From the NCBI RefSeq assembly GCF_910589235.1, contig NC_060955.1:16744758-16808757 (forward strand): a DNA stretch of 64,000 bases, read 5' to 3'. Shown piece after piece: positions 12,912 to 23,471 of the stretch (positions are counted from its first letter, which is position 1; each line of letters begins with the position of its first letter). The translations under genes and the position numbers were made by a program. The notes beneath the pieces were generated by a model. The model was given only the letters and a program-made list of their open reading frames with translations. It ran no database searches and was not told where the DNA came from. Source of the stretch: Vespa crabro (taxonomy: Eukaryota > Arthropoda > Insecta > Hymenoptera > Vespidae).

Positions 12912-13708
12912 GACTCGAGAAACAAGAACGTTTCGTCCAGGCACCGATTAGGCCGGACGGTACGCTTATATACTCGTGTATCTTTGACGACGAGCCCGAG
13001 GATCGTGCGGTCTCACTCGCTCGCTTGATTGCGGTTGCGATTGCGCGCGCGCGCGCCCACGCGGCTATTCGGTACGGAATACCGAACGGCAACATCGCAC
13101 TGCTCCCGAGGCGGCGCGCACTTTGTGCAAGTTCGACGGTTGTAATAGCGGACCGACGGTGAGACGACGGCGGAACGGCAATGGCGGCGATAATGGCAAT
13201 GCATTGTAAACAACAACAACGACAAGTGCCGATATATGTGTGTGTGTGTGTGTATACACACATATATATATACATATATATGGCTTATTACCAATTTCTT
13301 CTTGTCGATACCGCCAAGATGATGCGCTCGCTTCAACGACAATGCATTTCTAGACTTTCTATGTCCACCAACTGTTCATACGTACGACTGCTCATACGTC
13401 CGTCCGTCCGTCCGTCCGTCTATCTGTCCGTTCGTCAGTTTTTCCGTTCGTGCGATCTAAAAACTCGCTTCTCGAAGCGTTCGAAAGTTCATACACGCGC
13501 GCGCAGCGTTATATGGATCGTGGATCGAAGCGTACCACACGATTCTGGACATACGGAGAGAGTGGCGATGGTAAGGCATCGCGTACGGGTGATACGTCCA
13601 CTAAAAAAAAAAAAAAAAGAAAAAAAAAAATTTATAATAATAATAAATAATAATAGTAATAAAATAAAATAAAAAACCTCGGATATTCTGGATCTCGCGG
13701 TTCATCAT

Positions 13709-13803
13709 CCTCTTCTTTTTCTTCTTTTTCTTCTTCTTCTTATTCTTCTTCTTATTCTTCTTCTTCTTCTTATTCTTCTTCTTCTTCTTCTTCTTCTTCT
13801 TCA
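13709..13803. repeat. (TTC)n/(TTA)n microsatellite
   Basis: Long pyrimidine TTC repeat, preceded at 13604-13670 by an A-rich/AAT tract. No coding potential. Confidence 0.9.
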
Positions 13804-14255
13804 TATTTTATCATTGTTAAAACAAGATGAAGCGCAATTGCGCTTCGCAAGATATACACTAACCTTCCTGCTAGTGTTTTGACTCAACGCAAGATGATAC
13901 CGATTTGCTACGTATATTTTTTCACGTAGGCCAATCAACCGTTTAGGCAGCCCAACGCAAAGAGACGAGCATTGGTTTACTCTCGAGATTCTACGGCAAT
14001 TAGATCAACGTGCATATTCATTATTGCAGCCGTATTACTGTCATGTTCTGAAATCTAAACTGTGATTTCACAGGAAGGATTGGGATCGTCGTGTTGAATT
14101 GTTTTTACATCCTCTATATCTTCCAAAAATATTCATTAATTCAGGTAAAAAGCAATTTTCCATCGGATCCTTCTTACATATTCGTTATTCTCATATCTTC
14201 TTCAATCTACAACGAATATTTAATATGAAATATTTTACTCGTATCTCTATCAGTG

Positions 14256-15131
14256 ATGTCACGAGACTATGATAGAAGGAGAGGAGGCAGTGGTAGCAGC
14301 TCGAGCAAACTTAGGATGGACACTAGCGTCTCCCAGACTAGACCACATGGTGAAAGTTCGAGCAAACGGAGGGAATTAGATACCGTCATGCGAAAAGCTC
14401 GTGAGTCTCAGTCGAGCTATTGGAATAAAAAGCTTTTGGAAGTAGAAGAACGTGATCCGAATAGATGGCGACACAGTGGATATAAAGAACTTTATGTCGG
14501 AGGTACATCAAGTGGAGAACCAAGTAGAAGTCATCCTCGTAGTCCAAGAAGTCCTAGACCAAGAAGTCCTCACAGCCCACGACCACGTAGTCCTCGTGCT
14601 AGAAGCCCTAGATCACCACGAGAACGTTCTCATACAAGAGGAAGAGCTGCGAGAAGTCCTAGTACAGGGAGTACCTGCTCGGATAGATCATGTTCCGTCT
14701 GTTCACCGAAAGAACGTCGTCGTATAGCACCACCATCTCGTTCGCGTTCAAGATCAATAACACCGGTACGTGCGCGTGCACATCCTAAAGAGGTTGTACC
14801 TTCGAGTTCACGTGCTCTGCCACCTCGAACTAGACCAAGATCACCACCTTTACCACGTCCGCGTACACCACCCCCAGCACCTCAACCTCCACCGAGACAT
14901 CAGAAGGATTATAAGGCTCTAAAAGAAAAAGAAGCCAAGGTTAGACGCAAGGAGAAACATCATAGCAGATTGCCCGAGGATCCGCGTGTTCCTGATCCTC
15001 TACCATTGGTATATTTCCTTACATTTTATCTATTATACATTATCTCATTATTTGCTAATTTGATTCTTCATTAGTAGCATATTATCCATGTAAATCCGAA
15101 GCATAGATGCTGCTTTAATTATCTTTTTTTT

Positions 15132-15164
<33 letters not shown>

Positions 15165-15940
15165 CAGCTCCCATAAATTCCGTCGCAGTAATACGTTTTT
15201 CACAATATATTCTGGATATCATCGATATTATTACATTTTTCATTTTATATATTGTGTAGATGCGCAAACCTGTAAAAGTAGAAAAAACACATTCGAGCCA
15301 TGGAGCACCGCCGATGATGCGTCAACCACCGGACTCTTCACCTAGTGAAGATAGCGACAGTTCTTCTACAGCATCCCATGTAGGACCACCGAGAATGACA
15401 TTATCCGAACGGTACTACTTAAACAATTATTTTGATCGATCATAATTTGAAATGTATAAATACATTCATTGTTCGATTATATAACGTAACCGATAAAAAA
15501 TCTAAGATTCATCAAAGAAATTTTATTTCTGTAGATTTGGTAAAATGGCTCAATGGAGCGTGGATCGTAGAGATATGGAAAATATGCGTATCACTAAAGA
15601 TGGAGAAAATGCTATGAAAGTTGTAATAGAGGGTGAAGAAAGAATCGCTCGATTGGGTTACGAATCTCCACCTCCTGGACATTATCCTGAATCATTATTA
15701 GCTCAAGGACCAAGAGGTTTAGAATGTTGGGACGACGTACGAGTTCGATACGATTATTACAAAGCAAGAGGATATTTACGAGACCTTACTTTAGATGACT
15801 ACATCAAATGGGAAGAATGGTGGTACAAATACCAGGAATGGTTAGAGGCAGAACGATTTTACGAACAATGGGCCTCTTCTAATCGTTCTTCCGGAGGAGG
15901 CCGCAAAAGACGAGGACGACGAAATAACGCCGCTCACTAA
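14256..15940 (+). CDS. serine/arginine-rich nuclear-type protein, family not recognised
   Basis: Three coding exons join in frame (14256-15008, 15260-15411, 15535-15940) for 436 residues. The first coding exon follows a TATCAG acceptor, so the 5' UTR is spliced. Residues about 1-85 are basic with the block YWNKKLLEVEERDPNRWRHS. Residues about 90-215 are an RS/SPR-type domain (repeated PRSP, RSPR, SRSRS), followed by a proline-rich part and a lysine-rich KEKEAKVRRKEKHH. The C-terminal 135 residues are globular-looking and aromatic-rich: LSERFGKMAQWSVDRRDME, EGEERIARLGYESPPPGHYPE, YIKWEEWWYKYQEWLEAERF, then a basic RKRRGRR tail. RS domains suggest a nuclear role in splicing or transcription. 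I cannot name the orthologue. Both junctions fall inside motifs that read through cleanly, so I trust the model. Confidence 0.85.
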
Positions 15941-15964
15941 TAAAAAAGAAGAAAAAAAAGAAAA

Positions 15965-15966
<2 letters not shown>

Positions 15967-16022
<56 letters not shown>
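15967..16022. repeat. (AAT)n microsatellite in 3' UTR
   Basis: About 18 AAT units just after the stop codon of the SR-rich gene. An AATAAA overlaps that stop at 15939-15944. Confidence 0.9.
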
Positions 16023-16024
<2 letters not shown>

Positions 16025-16941
16025 GGAATTTAAAAAAATCTATATCATTGCGCTACAGCTTGTTGTTTTCGATTCACACAGAACCTTGTCATAAATATAA
16101 ATTGTATACACTGTTGTAACATTTATCGCGCTTAGTATACAAACAAGTATACAATGTATACATGTATTTTTCATTATTTACACAGCAGATACAGACATAT
16201 ATTACACAGGCAGGTACAGGCATGTATTACGCGTACACGTGATAAAGGCATAACTCTGCTCTGTGAAAGCCTTTCGTTTTAATAATAAAGATAGAAGGCG
16301 AATTGTAAAAACAAATTTATGCCTATTAACAAAACTATATATAATTTTCTCTCTCTCTCTCTATTTTTTTAAACATCCCTTTCTTTAATTGATACCAAAT
16401 AATATTTACGTCATCGAATATAGTTACTTTGGCTCTAGTACGTTTTATATACTTTGTATTTCTGATTTTCTCTATATAAATGTTACGTAAATAAAAATGC
16501 ACAAATTTAATTTTGCTACCTTTTATACGAGGAATTTATGAGAAGAGAAGGCAAGAGAAGATCTTTAGATGAATTTAATATTCTATGTCTTTCTAACCTA
16601 ATATATTAAACGTTTTAACAATTAAAATCTAAAACTTAGTTATTTTATAAAAACAATATTAATATGAATTAATGGATCCATTCGATTATAATATTTTAAA
16701 AATGGTGCAAAATTTTTTTGACCAATTATTTTCGTTTAGAATAAAGAGTAAAATATACTTAATGTTGGCAACCCTGAAAAGTTATTTTGAATCACGTAGT
16801 ATGTTACCAGTTGCCATCACATTGCTCTTTCCGTTCTTTCGTAACGTGCAACTTGTCGCGTGTATATGTAGGAAAGGATCGTTACTAAAATCCAATAACA
16901 TCTAAGTTAATTCTTCAAGTTTTTATAAATTATTATATACA

Positions 16942-17598
16942 ATGCCTCCCAAATTCGATCCTAATGAAATTAAAAAAGGTATTTTAAAGACATTATTATA
17001 GTGAAATTATTAAATATATAAAAATATGATATTAATGATGTATAATTTTTTATAGTATATTTGAGATGCGTTGGTGGTGAAGTTGGAGCAACTTCATCTC
17101 TTGCTCCAAAAATTGGTCCACTTGGTTTGGTAAGCTAAAAATATAAATATCAATGTTGATACCATAAATAAAAAAATGTTTGAGTTTTGTTTTCATAACT
17201 CTATTTTACAGTCACCCAAAAAAGTTGGTGACGATATCGCCAAAGCTACCAGTGATTGGAAGGGCTTAAAAATTACTGTACAACTCACAATTCAAAATAG
17301 GCAAGCTACTATTTCTGTAGTTCCATCTGCTGCTTCTTTAGTTATTAAAGCGCTCAAAGAACCACCAAGAGATAGAAAAAGGCAGAAGAATATTAAGCAT
17401 AGTGGAAACTTATCATTCGATGATATAGTTTCTATTGCACGTGCCATGAGACAAAGATCAATGTCTAGAAAACTAAGCGGCACTGTAAAAGAAATTCTTG
17501 GCACGTGTCAGTCTGTTGGTTGTACTGTAGAAGGCAGACCTCCTCATGATCTTATCGACGATATAAATAATGGATTATTAGAAGTTCCAGAAGAATGA
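16942..17598 (+). CDS. RpL12: 60S ribosomal protein L12 (uL11)
   Basis: uL11 sits at the GTPase-associated centre of the large subunit. Three exons (16942-16978, 17056-17129, 17212-17598) give 165 residues, the usual eukaryotic length. The sequence starts MPPKFDPNEIKK and includes RCVGGEVGATSSLAPKIGPLGL, the N-terminal domain that binds stalk factors, SPKKVGDDIAKAT, and the rRNA-binding C-terminal domain ending GRPPHDLIDDINNGLLEVPEE. All motifs are canonical. A GTAAGT donor lies five bases past the stop (17603), with a possible TTTTCAG acceptor at 17919, so part of the 3' UTR may be spliced. Alternatively the transcript ends at the AATAAA at 17842-17847. Confidence 0.98.
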
Positions 17599-17729
17599 TT
17601 TAGTAAGTATAGAGCCCTTTCCTCACACTTTCCGTTATAATATCTATAAGAATTTAATATATTAAATTTTTGACTTTTTAATATCAGAAAATAACTTTAA
17701 TATAAGCTATAATATTGTAAAGAAAAGTG

Positions 17730-17847
17730 TCAGTTTTGGGCTCTTGGTAGGGGTTGGCATCCCATCCGCCTGATTAGTATTTACTTTGTTACAAAGTTAA
17801 ATACTGGCAGGTATCATAGCCACTGAGGAGAAAACCTCATTAATAAA
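17730..17847 (+). other. hairpin-forming element in RpL12 3' region (candidate structured RNA)
   Basis: A strong hairpin pairs AGTATTTACTTTG with CAAAGTTAAATACT around a three-base loop. A lower stem pairs CCTG with CAGG and GGC with GCC across an internal loop. A second small stem TGAGG/CCTCA follows. The stretch lies in the RpL12 3' UTR or a 3' UTR intron. The 3' part GGCAGGTATCATAGCCACTGAGG resembles the start of U4 snRNA as I remember it, but the rest does not. It could be an intronic snoRNA-like element, an snRNA-derived repeat or a UTR structure. The class is not established. Confidence 0.3.
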
Positions 17848-18637
17848 TCATATGTTTTATATAAAAGTGTATTAAAATTATTTATTATATTGTATTAAGA
17901 ATCATGTATTACTTTTCAGATTTGTCATAAGGCATTGGAAATATAAAAGATATAAAAATCACATTTCTTTATGTATTAGACATTTATTTCCATAGTTGTC
18001 CTATTTCTTTTAAAAAACATAGCTACATCCTTTTTATTTTCTTGTATCGTGATATTTCTGTACAGAAAAGCTCATTACTAATTTTAATTAGTAAAAGAAA
18101 TTATTAAATTTTTATTTCTTTATATACAGTTAAAATTTTATATGCTAAACATTAATTGTAAAATCATAATTCTTTTTTTCCATTTGACTTTTTTTCTCTA
18201 TCGCCATTTATTATTAAATTATTTATGGAAATATACAGAAAATAATTACATTTATAAAGTAAGGTAAATATATATTGTTGAATTATTATCAAATACTTAT
18301 TTTTAAATTATAAAAGTACATTACAAAAACATTTGGATATATCTAGTTATCTAAAAAGATAAATAGTTATCAATGTTAAGTTTAACAAATCAATTGCTAT
18401 TGTTGAAATTGTAACTGACTATAATATCTATAACTATATTTTAGATATATCTTTTCACTTTTTAATTATATCTTTATCTCTCTGTTTCCGATTGCAATCT
18501 TTATTTGTTTAATTTATGTATGTGTATTATACAATAACATTCAAAGATGTACAGATGACGATAAATTGAATCACTGATTTGATAATAACTTTGATAACAT
18601 TAAAGTGATACCTTCCCTATATTTTAAATATGTAAAA

Positions 18638-19469
18638 CTACTCTCCCAATACATGTCCTCTTCCCCAATAGTGACCACCGAATACATTTCTAGCTTGTTG
18701 TTGCCTACCAGGTCTTTCCGTGGGTGCATTGCCAAACCATCGAATTCCACCTCTTTGAGGAGGAAAATATGTTTCCAAAATTTTAGGAGTAACAAGCCAT
18801 TCTCTGCCTCCAAGTTCTTGAGGATATTTAAATTTAAGAAATACATAGATATGACCAATTAATATACCATAGAGCTCCATCATGCCACTTCCAGAAACGA
18901 TCATATTAAATCCAAATAATACCCACGGCAAATACATAGCTTTAAATCTTGTACCTATTAAAAATTGATAAATATTTTTTTTATTATCTATTCATTAGGA
19001 TAAATTAATAAGAAAAATATAAGAACATACCAAACCAAAAATTAACAATAGCATCTTTGTTTAGTTGACACCATACATACAATACGCTTAATACCATAGG
19101 ATCCATGAGCAATGGGAAGCCATTAATGAATCCTAATATAACGCAGCATAACCAATTGAACAATAGCATATAACAATAATCTGCTGGTCTTCCATCATAT
19201 TCACCACGTTCCAATCTCAATGAGTAATTATAGAGGAAATACAAATTAATTAAAAAATGAAATCCTGCTGGTGGATTCGTAGGATAATAAAGGACACTGG
19301 TAATTGGCCTCCAAATTTCAAAATTGTTTATAAATCGATCATAGGATAATACGAGTGTAGATGAATGTATAAAACCAAATCTACCGATTAATGACAAACT
19401 AACCGTAAACAATAACCAATATCTCGTAAATATTGGTAATGAGTTAAACCAGTCTCTCACGTCTGACAT
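18638..19469 (-). CDS. DERL1: Derlin-1, ER-associated degradation channel component
   Basis: Derlin-1 is a rhomboid pseudoprotease of the ER membrane that helps retrotranslocate misfolded proteins to p97/VCP. Two exons (19031-19469, 18638-18954) give 251 residues, the length I recall for human DERL1. The sequence opens MSDVRDWFNSLPIFTRYWL, carries the rhomboid-like WR motif in EIWRPITSVLYYP, and has several hydrophobic segments (about residues 18-38, 55-75, 95-120, 150-175). The C-terminal tail ends HYWGRGHVLGE, fitting the SHP box that binds p97. No rhomboid catalytic Ser/His is expected or seen. It is transcribed towards RpL12 and sits next to SSR1, another ER gene in the same orientation. 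Downstream AATAAA at 18500-18505 (minus strand). Confidence 0.96.
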
Positions 19470-19544
19470 TTTCTTATGTTTTCAAATGCGTTTCACACTC
19501 TGCCACTGTGCACTTTACCGTAACTTATTACTATTAGCTAAGGC

Positions 19545-19552
19545 TGACGTGT
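19545..19552. promoter_or_regulatory. TGACGTGT, UPR-element-like site upstream of DERL1
   Basis: The octamer lies about 75 bases 5' of the DERL1 start codon. TGACGTG is the core of ATF6/XBP1 binding sites, and Derlins are known unfolded-protein-response targets. Occupancy is inference. Confidence 0.35.
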
Positions 19553-20507
19553 GATTATTTTATAAGATCTGATACGACGTTACTTTCCGTTTCGTGTTTG
19601 CATATTATAGGTTAGAATAGAAAAGTTAAGAGTAGGTTTTCAAAGTATGGTGTCGCTATATGTATTCCACATCTCAACAGTTCAGTGGCTTAGTAAGTCA
19701 AAGACCTTTCTTTATTTCAATTGTCAAAACTCGAACAATGAAACTAGCAATAATTAAAATATGATTACGAACTAAGATATAATTTTTCACGAATTTTCCA
19801 AATTTTTTATTCTTCAAAATTGATTTTTTTTTAGGAGGTGAATAACAAATTTATTTTTTCTATTCTAATTATTAAGAAATAAACTGTAACATTAATCACA
19901 TGGATTTATATAATTTTATTAAAAATGTAAGGGGAAACAATATATCATAAAGATACTTATATAAAATGGCTAGTTTATTCTGATCACATTGTCGTGTGTG
20001 TAATACGAGTATAATCATAAAACAATCACATGTTTATTTCTTTTTTGTCATAGATGCATACATACCCATCTCGTTTTACAAAGAAACAACATGTATGCTG
20101 GGTAATAATATTTATGGAATTACAAAATTTTTATGTAAATTGTACAAATGAAACACACAACATTTCTTGTATTTCTTTTTTTTTTGTTATATACTAATCT
20201 CATATTATTTAAATAATAGCTTATTATGATATCAAGTGTTTTGTTCCAAATTTTATATGATGATGTTTATAATACAGGTATCATGACAATTTACAAATTA
20301 CATTTTTGTTATCTCACCTAAGAAGAATGTTAATCATAGACATTATTTTCATAAATTATTCAAATTATTTGAGTGATTTTCTGTTCCAGACATTGTTGGA
20401 GATGTCCGCTTTCCTTTTCTTTGCTTGGTTTTTTGTTTTGGTGTTCTGGGGGATTTATCTAGAAAAAGTGTGTATAAAAAATTCTCTCCGATAAGTTTAT
20501 AACCAAT

Positions 20508-21926
20508 TTAATGTCTATGTTTATTCTTTTTGTACATCACATTTCTTTCTTTGACATCATTGAAAGCACGTGGCGGATTCAAAGTTTCAGGTGATTTATT
20601 GCGTGATCCTGTACTCCTGTACTTACTGAGTGTATTAAGAGTTTCCTTTGGTAACCAATCATAATCTACGTTATTAGGATTAGATGTTCCCATTTCTATA
20701 GGTGCTTTACGTGTTGTGGAAGAACGAGATTTGCGACCAAAAGATGATAGGAGTTGTTGTCCACCAACTAAAGTCAATATTACGCATGCGGCAAGGAACA
20801 CATAAAGAAACACAGTCTCTCCATCCAATCCATCATCTAATTCTATGACTTGTACTGTTTCATTATAAACTGCTTCACTATAGCCGATTCCATTCTACAA
20901 AAATATATATTATAAGGTCTTATCAATGTATTTAACATTATCTTTTAATTTATTACATACCGCATCTCTGTAATTAAGATTAACATTGAGTCCAAATGGT
21001 CTTCCTGCAAATGTTTCAGAAGGTACAAAAGAATATGCCAATGTTGCTTCATGTTTTGGTTTTACTACTCTATTAAATGAGAATGTAGAGAAGTTTTGAA
21101 TATAGAAGTTAAAATCCATGGCATAACGAAACGAGGCATCCAATGATTCCAAAACAAAATCATTTTCACCTTTGTTAGTGAAACCAACAAGAAATTCTAC
21201 CAAATTTCCAGCTGGTAACTCTATAAACAGAATTATTATTTTTTATCAACCAAATATGTATTAGAAATGCTGAATAAAATTATACATAAGAATATAAAAT
21301 GTATACCGAGGGTAGATAACGCATTATGAATAGGTTTAGTAAACAAAATGGTCGTATCTGCATCGGCCGAAGCATTAGTTGTTTCTTCTTCCAATTCATC
21401 ATCTGTGATAACTGTATTGTCTTCACCTTCTACATCTACTATATCATCAATATTTTCATCTTCTTGAGCATAAGCTACACCAGATCCTGTTCAATATAAG
21501 AATATAAAAAAAATTTATATGATTTGATATATGTCAATATAAAATTATTATTTATAAATAATTGCATACTTTTAATATTAAATAATTTTTACTATTGTAC
21601 ATAAAAATATGTTATATGAAAACCTTTTCGTCGTAATGATAAACCCTTTTGTTAGGTTATGAAAGTAGATCTTTTGAAATTAAATCTGTCAGAAATTCTC
21701 ATCAATATTATATTTGAAAATTGGTAAAGACAATATATTTTATATGAAAAAAAATTTGAAAAAGAAATTAAGAATGACGATAATTATTAATTTTTATATC
21801 TGTCACTGTCACCATATCAAAGAATACACATTTTAATGATTAAATATTTCATTATACATTACCTCTGTTTGCACTTAAAATGATAAGAGGAATGGCTAAT
21901 AAGAGAAAAAGACTGAATCTCTTCAT
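20508..21926 (-). CDS. SSR1: translocon-associated protein alpha (TRAP-alpha/SSR1)
   Basis: SSR1 is a single-pass ER protein of the TRAP complex at the Sec61 translocon. Four exons (21863-21926, 21307-21486, 20961-21220, 20508-20894) give 296 residues. A signal peptide (MKRFSLFLLLAIPLIILSA) is followed by an acidic luminal segment (residues about 28-55, many D/E). Then comes the conserved luminal domain with PAGNLVEFLVGFTNKGENDF, YAMDFNFYIQNFSTFSFNR and RPFGLNVNLNYRDANG. A transmembrane helix lies at VFLYVFLAACVILTLVGG, and the cytosolic tail is basic, ending KKNKHRH. Exon phases agree throughout. An NETVQ N-glycosylation sequon is present before the membrane. It is head-to-head with PICK1, 824 bases away. 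Confidence 0.96.
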
Positions 21927-22055
21927 TTTAATTCACTAGTTGTATACTATCTTTTCTGTTATGTATAAAGATTAATTTGATTTCACATATACTCTGTTAC
22001 TGAATCTACGATTGAATACTCCGGCATAACGAGACCGTTACCATTGTCGCATGCT

Positions 22056-22096
22056 ACGTGGAAGGTCAACAACGTCGCGTCAATTCGTCAACGTGG
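22056..22096. promoter_or_regulatory. paired ACGTGG sites upstream of SSR1
   Basis: ACGTGG at 22056-22061 and 22091-22096, within 170 bases of the SSR1 start, read as CCACGT on the SSR1 strand. This is the half-site bound by ATF6/XBP1-type bZIP factors. No matching CCAAT at ERSE spacing was seen. Confidence 0.3.
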
Positions 22097-22230
22097 AACA
22101 TGAAGTATTTAACCATAAAATATTTATAATTTTATAGAAAGTCATTTGATTTCTCTCTACTGCCATAACACACTTCAGCCCTCTTCAGGTCTTTTATGAA
22201 ATAATTTTAATATAGCCTTCAGTATTGCTT

Positions 22231-22232
22231 AC

Positions 22233-22279
<47 letters not shown>
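22231..22279. repeat. (AT)n microsatellite
   Basis: AT dinucleotide run in the SSR1/PICK1 intergenic region. Confidence 0.9.
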
Positions 22280-22283
<4 letters not shown>

Positions 22284-22406
22284 ATTATATCGATTGTATG
22301 AATGAAATTTGATAATAAATTTATATATTATAAGTCGAAAATATATTAATTATGTAGTTTTATACGTTTAATACACTTTCCTTTTGACGAGTATCATGAG
22401 TGAATA

Positions 22407-22414
22407 TGACGTCA
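22407..22414. promoter_or_regulatory. TGACGTCA (CRE/ATF site) between SSR1 and PICK1
   Basis: A perfect palindromic CRE in the 824-base divergent intergenic region. It could serve either gene. Confidence 0.35.
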
Positions 22415-22750
22415 TCAAATTTCCAGATGGCGATCAAAGCTTTTCTATTTGACATTTAAGTCTTTATTGTATACTAACATTTGTTTGACAGACATCTAAC
22501 TTATTTTAGGTATAGATAAATTATTGGAATTTCAAATTACTGATTCATATTACTGAAATTTAATCAATATCCTGATTAACAATAAAAGTTCATATTTAAT
22601 TTATATATCATTTATGTTTTTAATCTTCTTCCATTGATTTAGAGTTTGACTTTAACAATGATTTTAATACATATTAACACGTACATGTGATTTTTCACTG
22701 ATATTTTACTAACATTACAGATAGTGATAGAAAAATTCGAAGAATCAAGC

Positions 22751-23426
22751 ATGGATTTTGAAGATGACTTCTTTTTCGAGGAAGATAAAATGTTGGTCTT
22801 AGATAATCATGGATCTTAATTATTTATATTTGTTATATGTTTCGTTACAGTTTCAATGTGCTTCCTTTTTCTTATAACATGCATGCTCTGATGCCACGGC
22901 GCGGTGGAACAGCTTATTGGATAATTCATTAATATCTCATGGCAATGCTTCAGTTAATAATTCAAGTGGATTAATCAAGGATAAAATTCCTGGTTCTGTA
23001 ACCACCGTGCCACCAGCTATTGTTGAATTGCATCAATTAGCCATGATGGAAGACCGCATGTATGCACTAGTACTTTTATATATATTCTTTTCTATGTTTG
23101 TAAAAAAATCTTTTTGCACATTTTGCTTATATATCATCGCTTAATTTCTTCTCTGCTATTATTTGCTCTTGTGGAATACAGACCAGATGTAGAATTGGTC
23201 GCACAAGATCAATCTATACCACAGCTTCCCAATATTCAACTGTGAGTGTCTCTTCTTTCATTTATTCGATAGTTTGATGAATTCAATCGGTTGAATTTGT
23301 ATTTATTGGATAATAAAAATTTTTGTTTAATTTAATAAAGTACTTTAATTTATGATTCTGCATGTGTATACCATATATTTTTTTAATGAAATATTACAGT
23401 AAATATACTAAATAATCTATATGTAT

Positions 23427-23471
<45 letters not shown>

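Larger units (their letters stand above)
11554..14253. other. intergenic/5' UTR region between OSGEP and the SR-rich gene
   Basis: CpG-rich, repeat-rich sequence, probably a divergent promoter and the untranslated first exon(s) of the plus-strand gene at 14256. No convincing coding exon: the open frames at 12336-13672 follow TCG, TTC and CA repeats. The acceptor at 14252-14253 shows that the downstream gene has a spliced 5' UTR. Confidence 0.5.

Noticed and set aside
12336..13672. Several overlapping open frames on both strands
   Set aside because: They follow TCG, CA/TA and CpG-rich simple sequence and have no conserved motif; the region fits a promoter or 5' UTR.
13601..13804. Polylysine minus-strand frame
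   Set aside because: Reverse of the TTC microsatellite.
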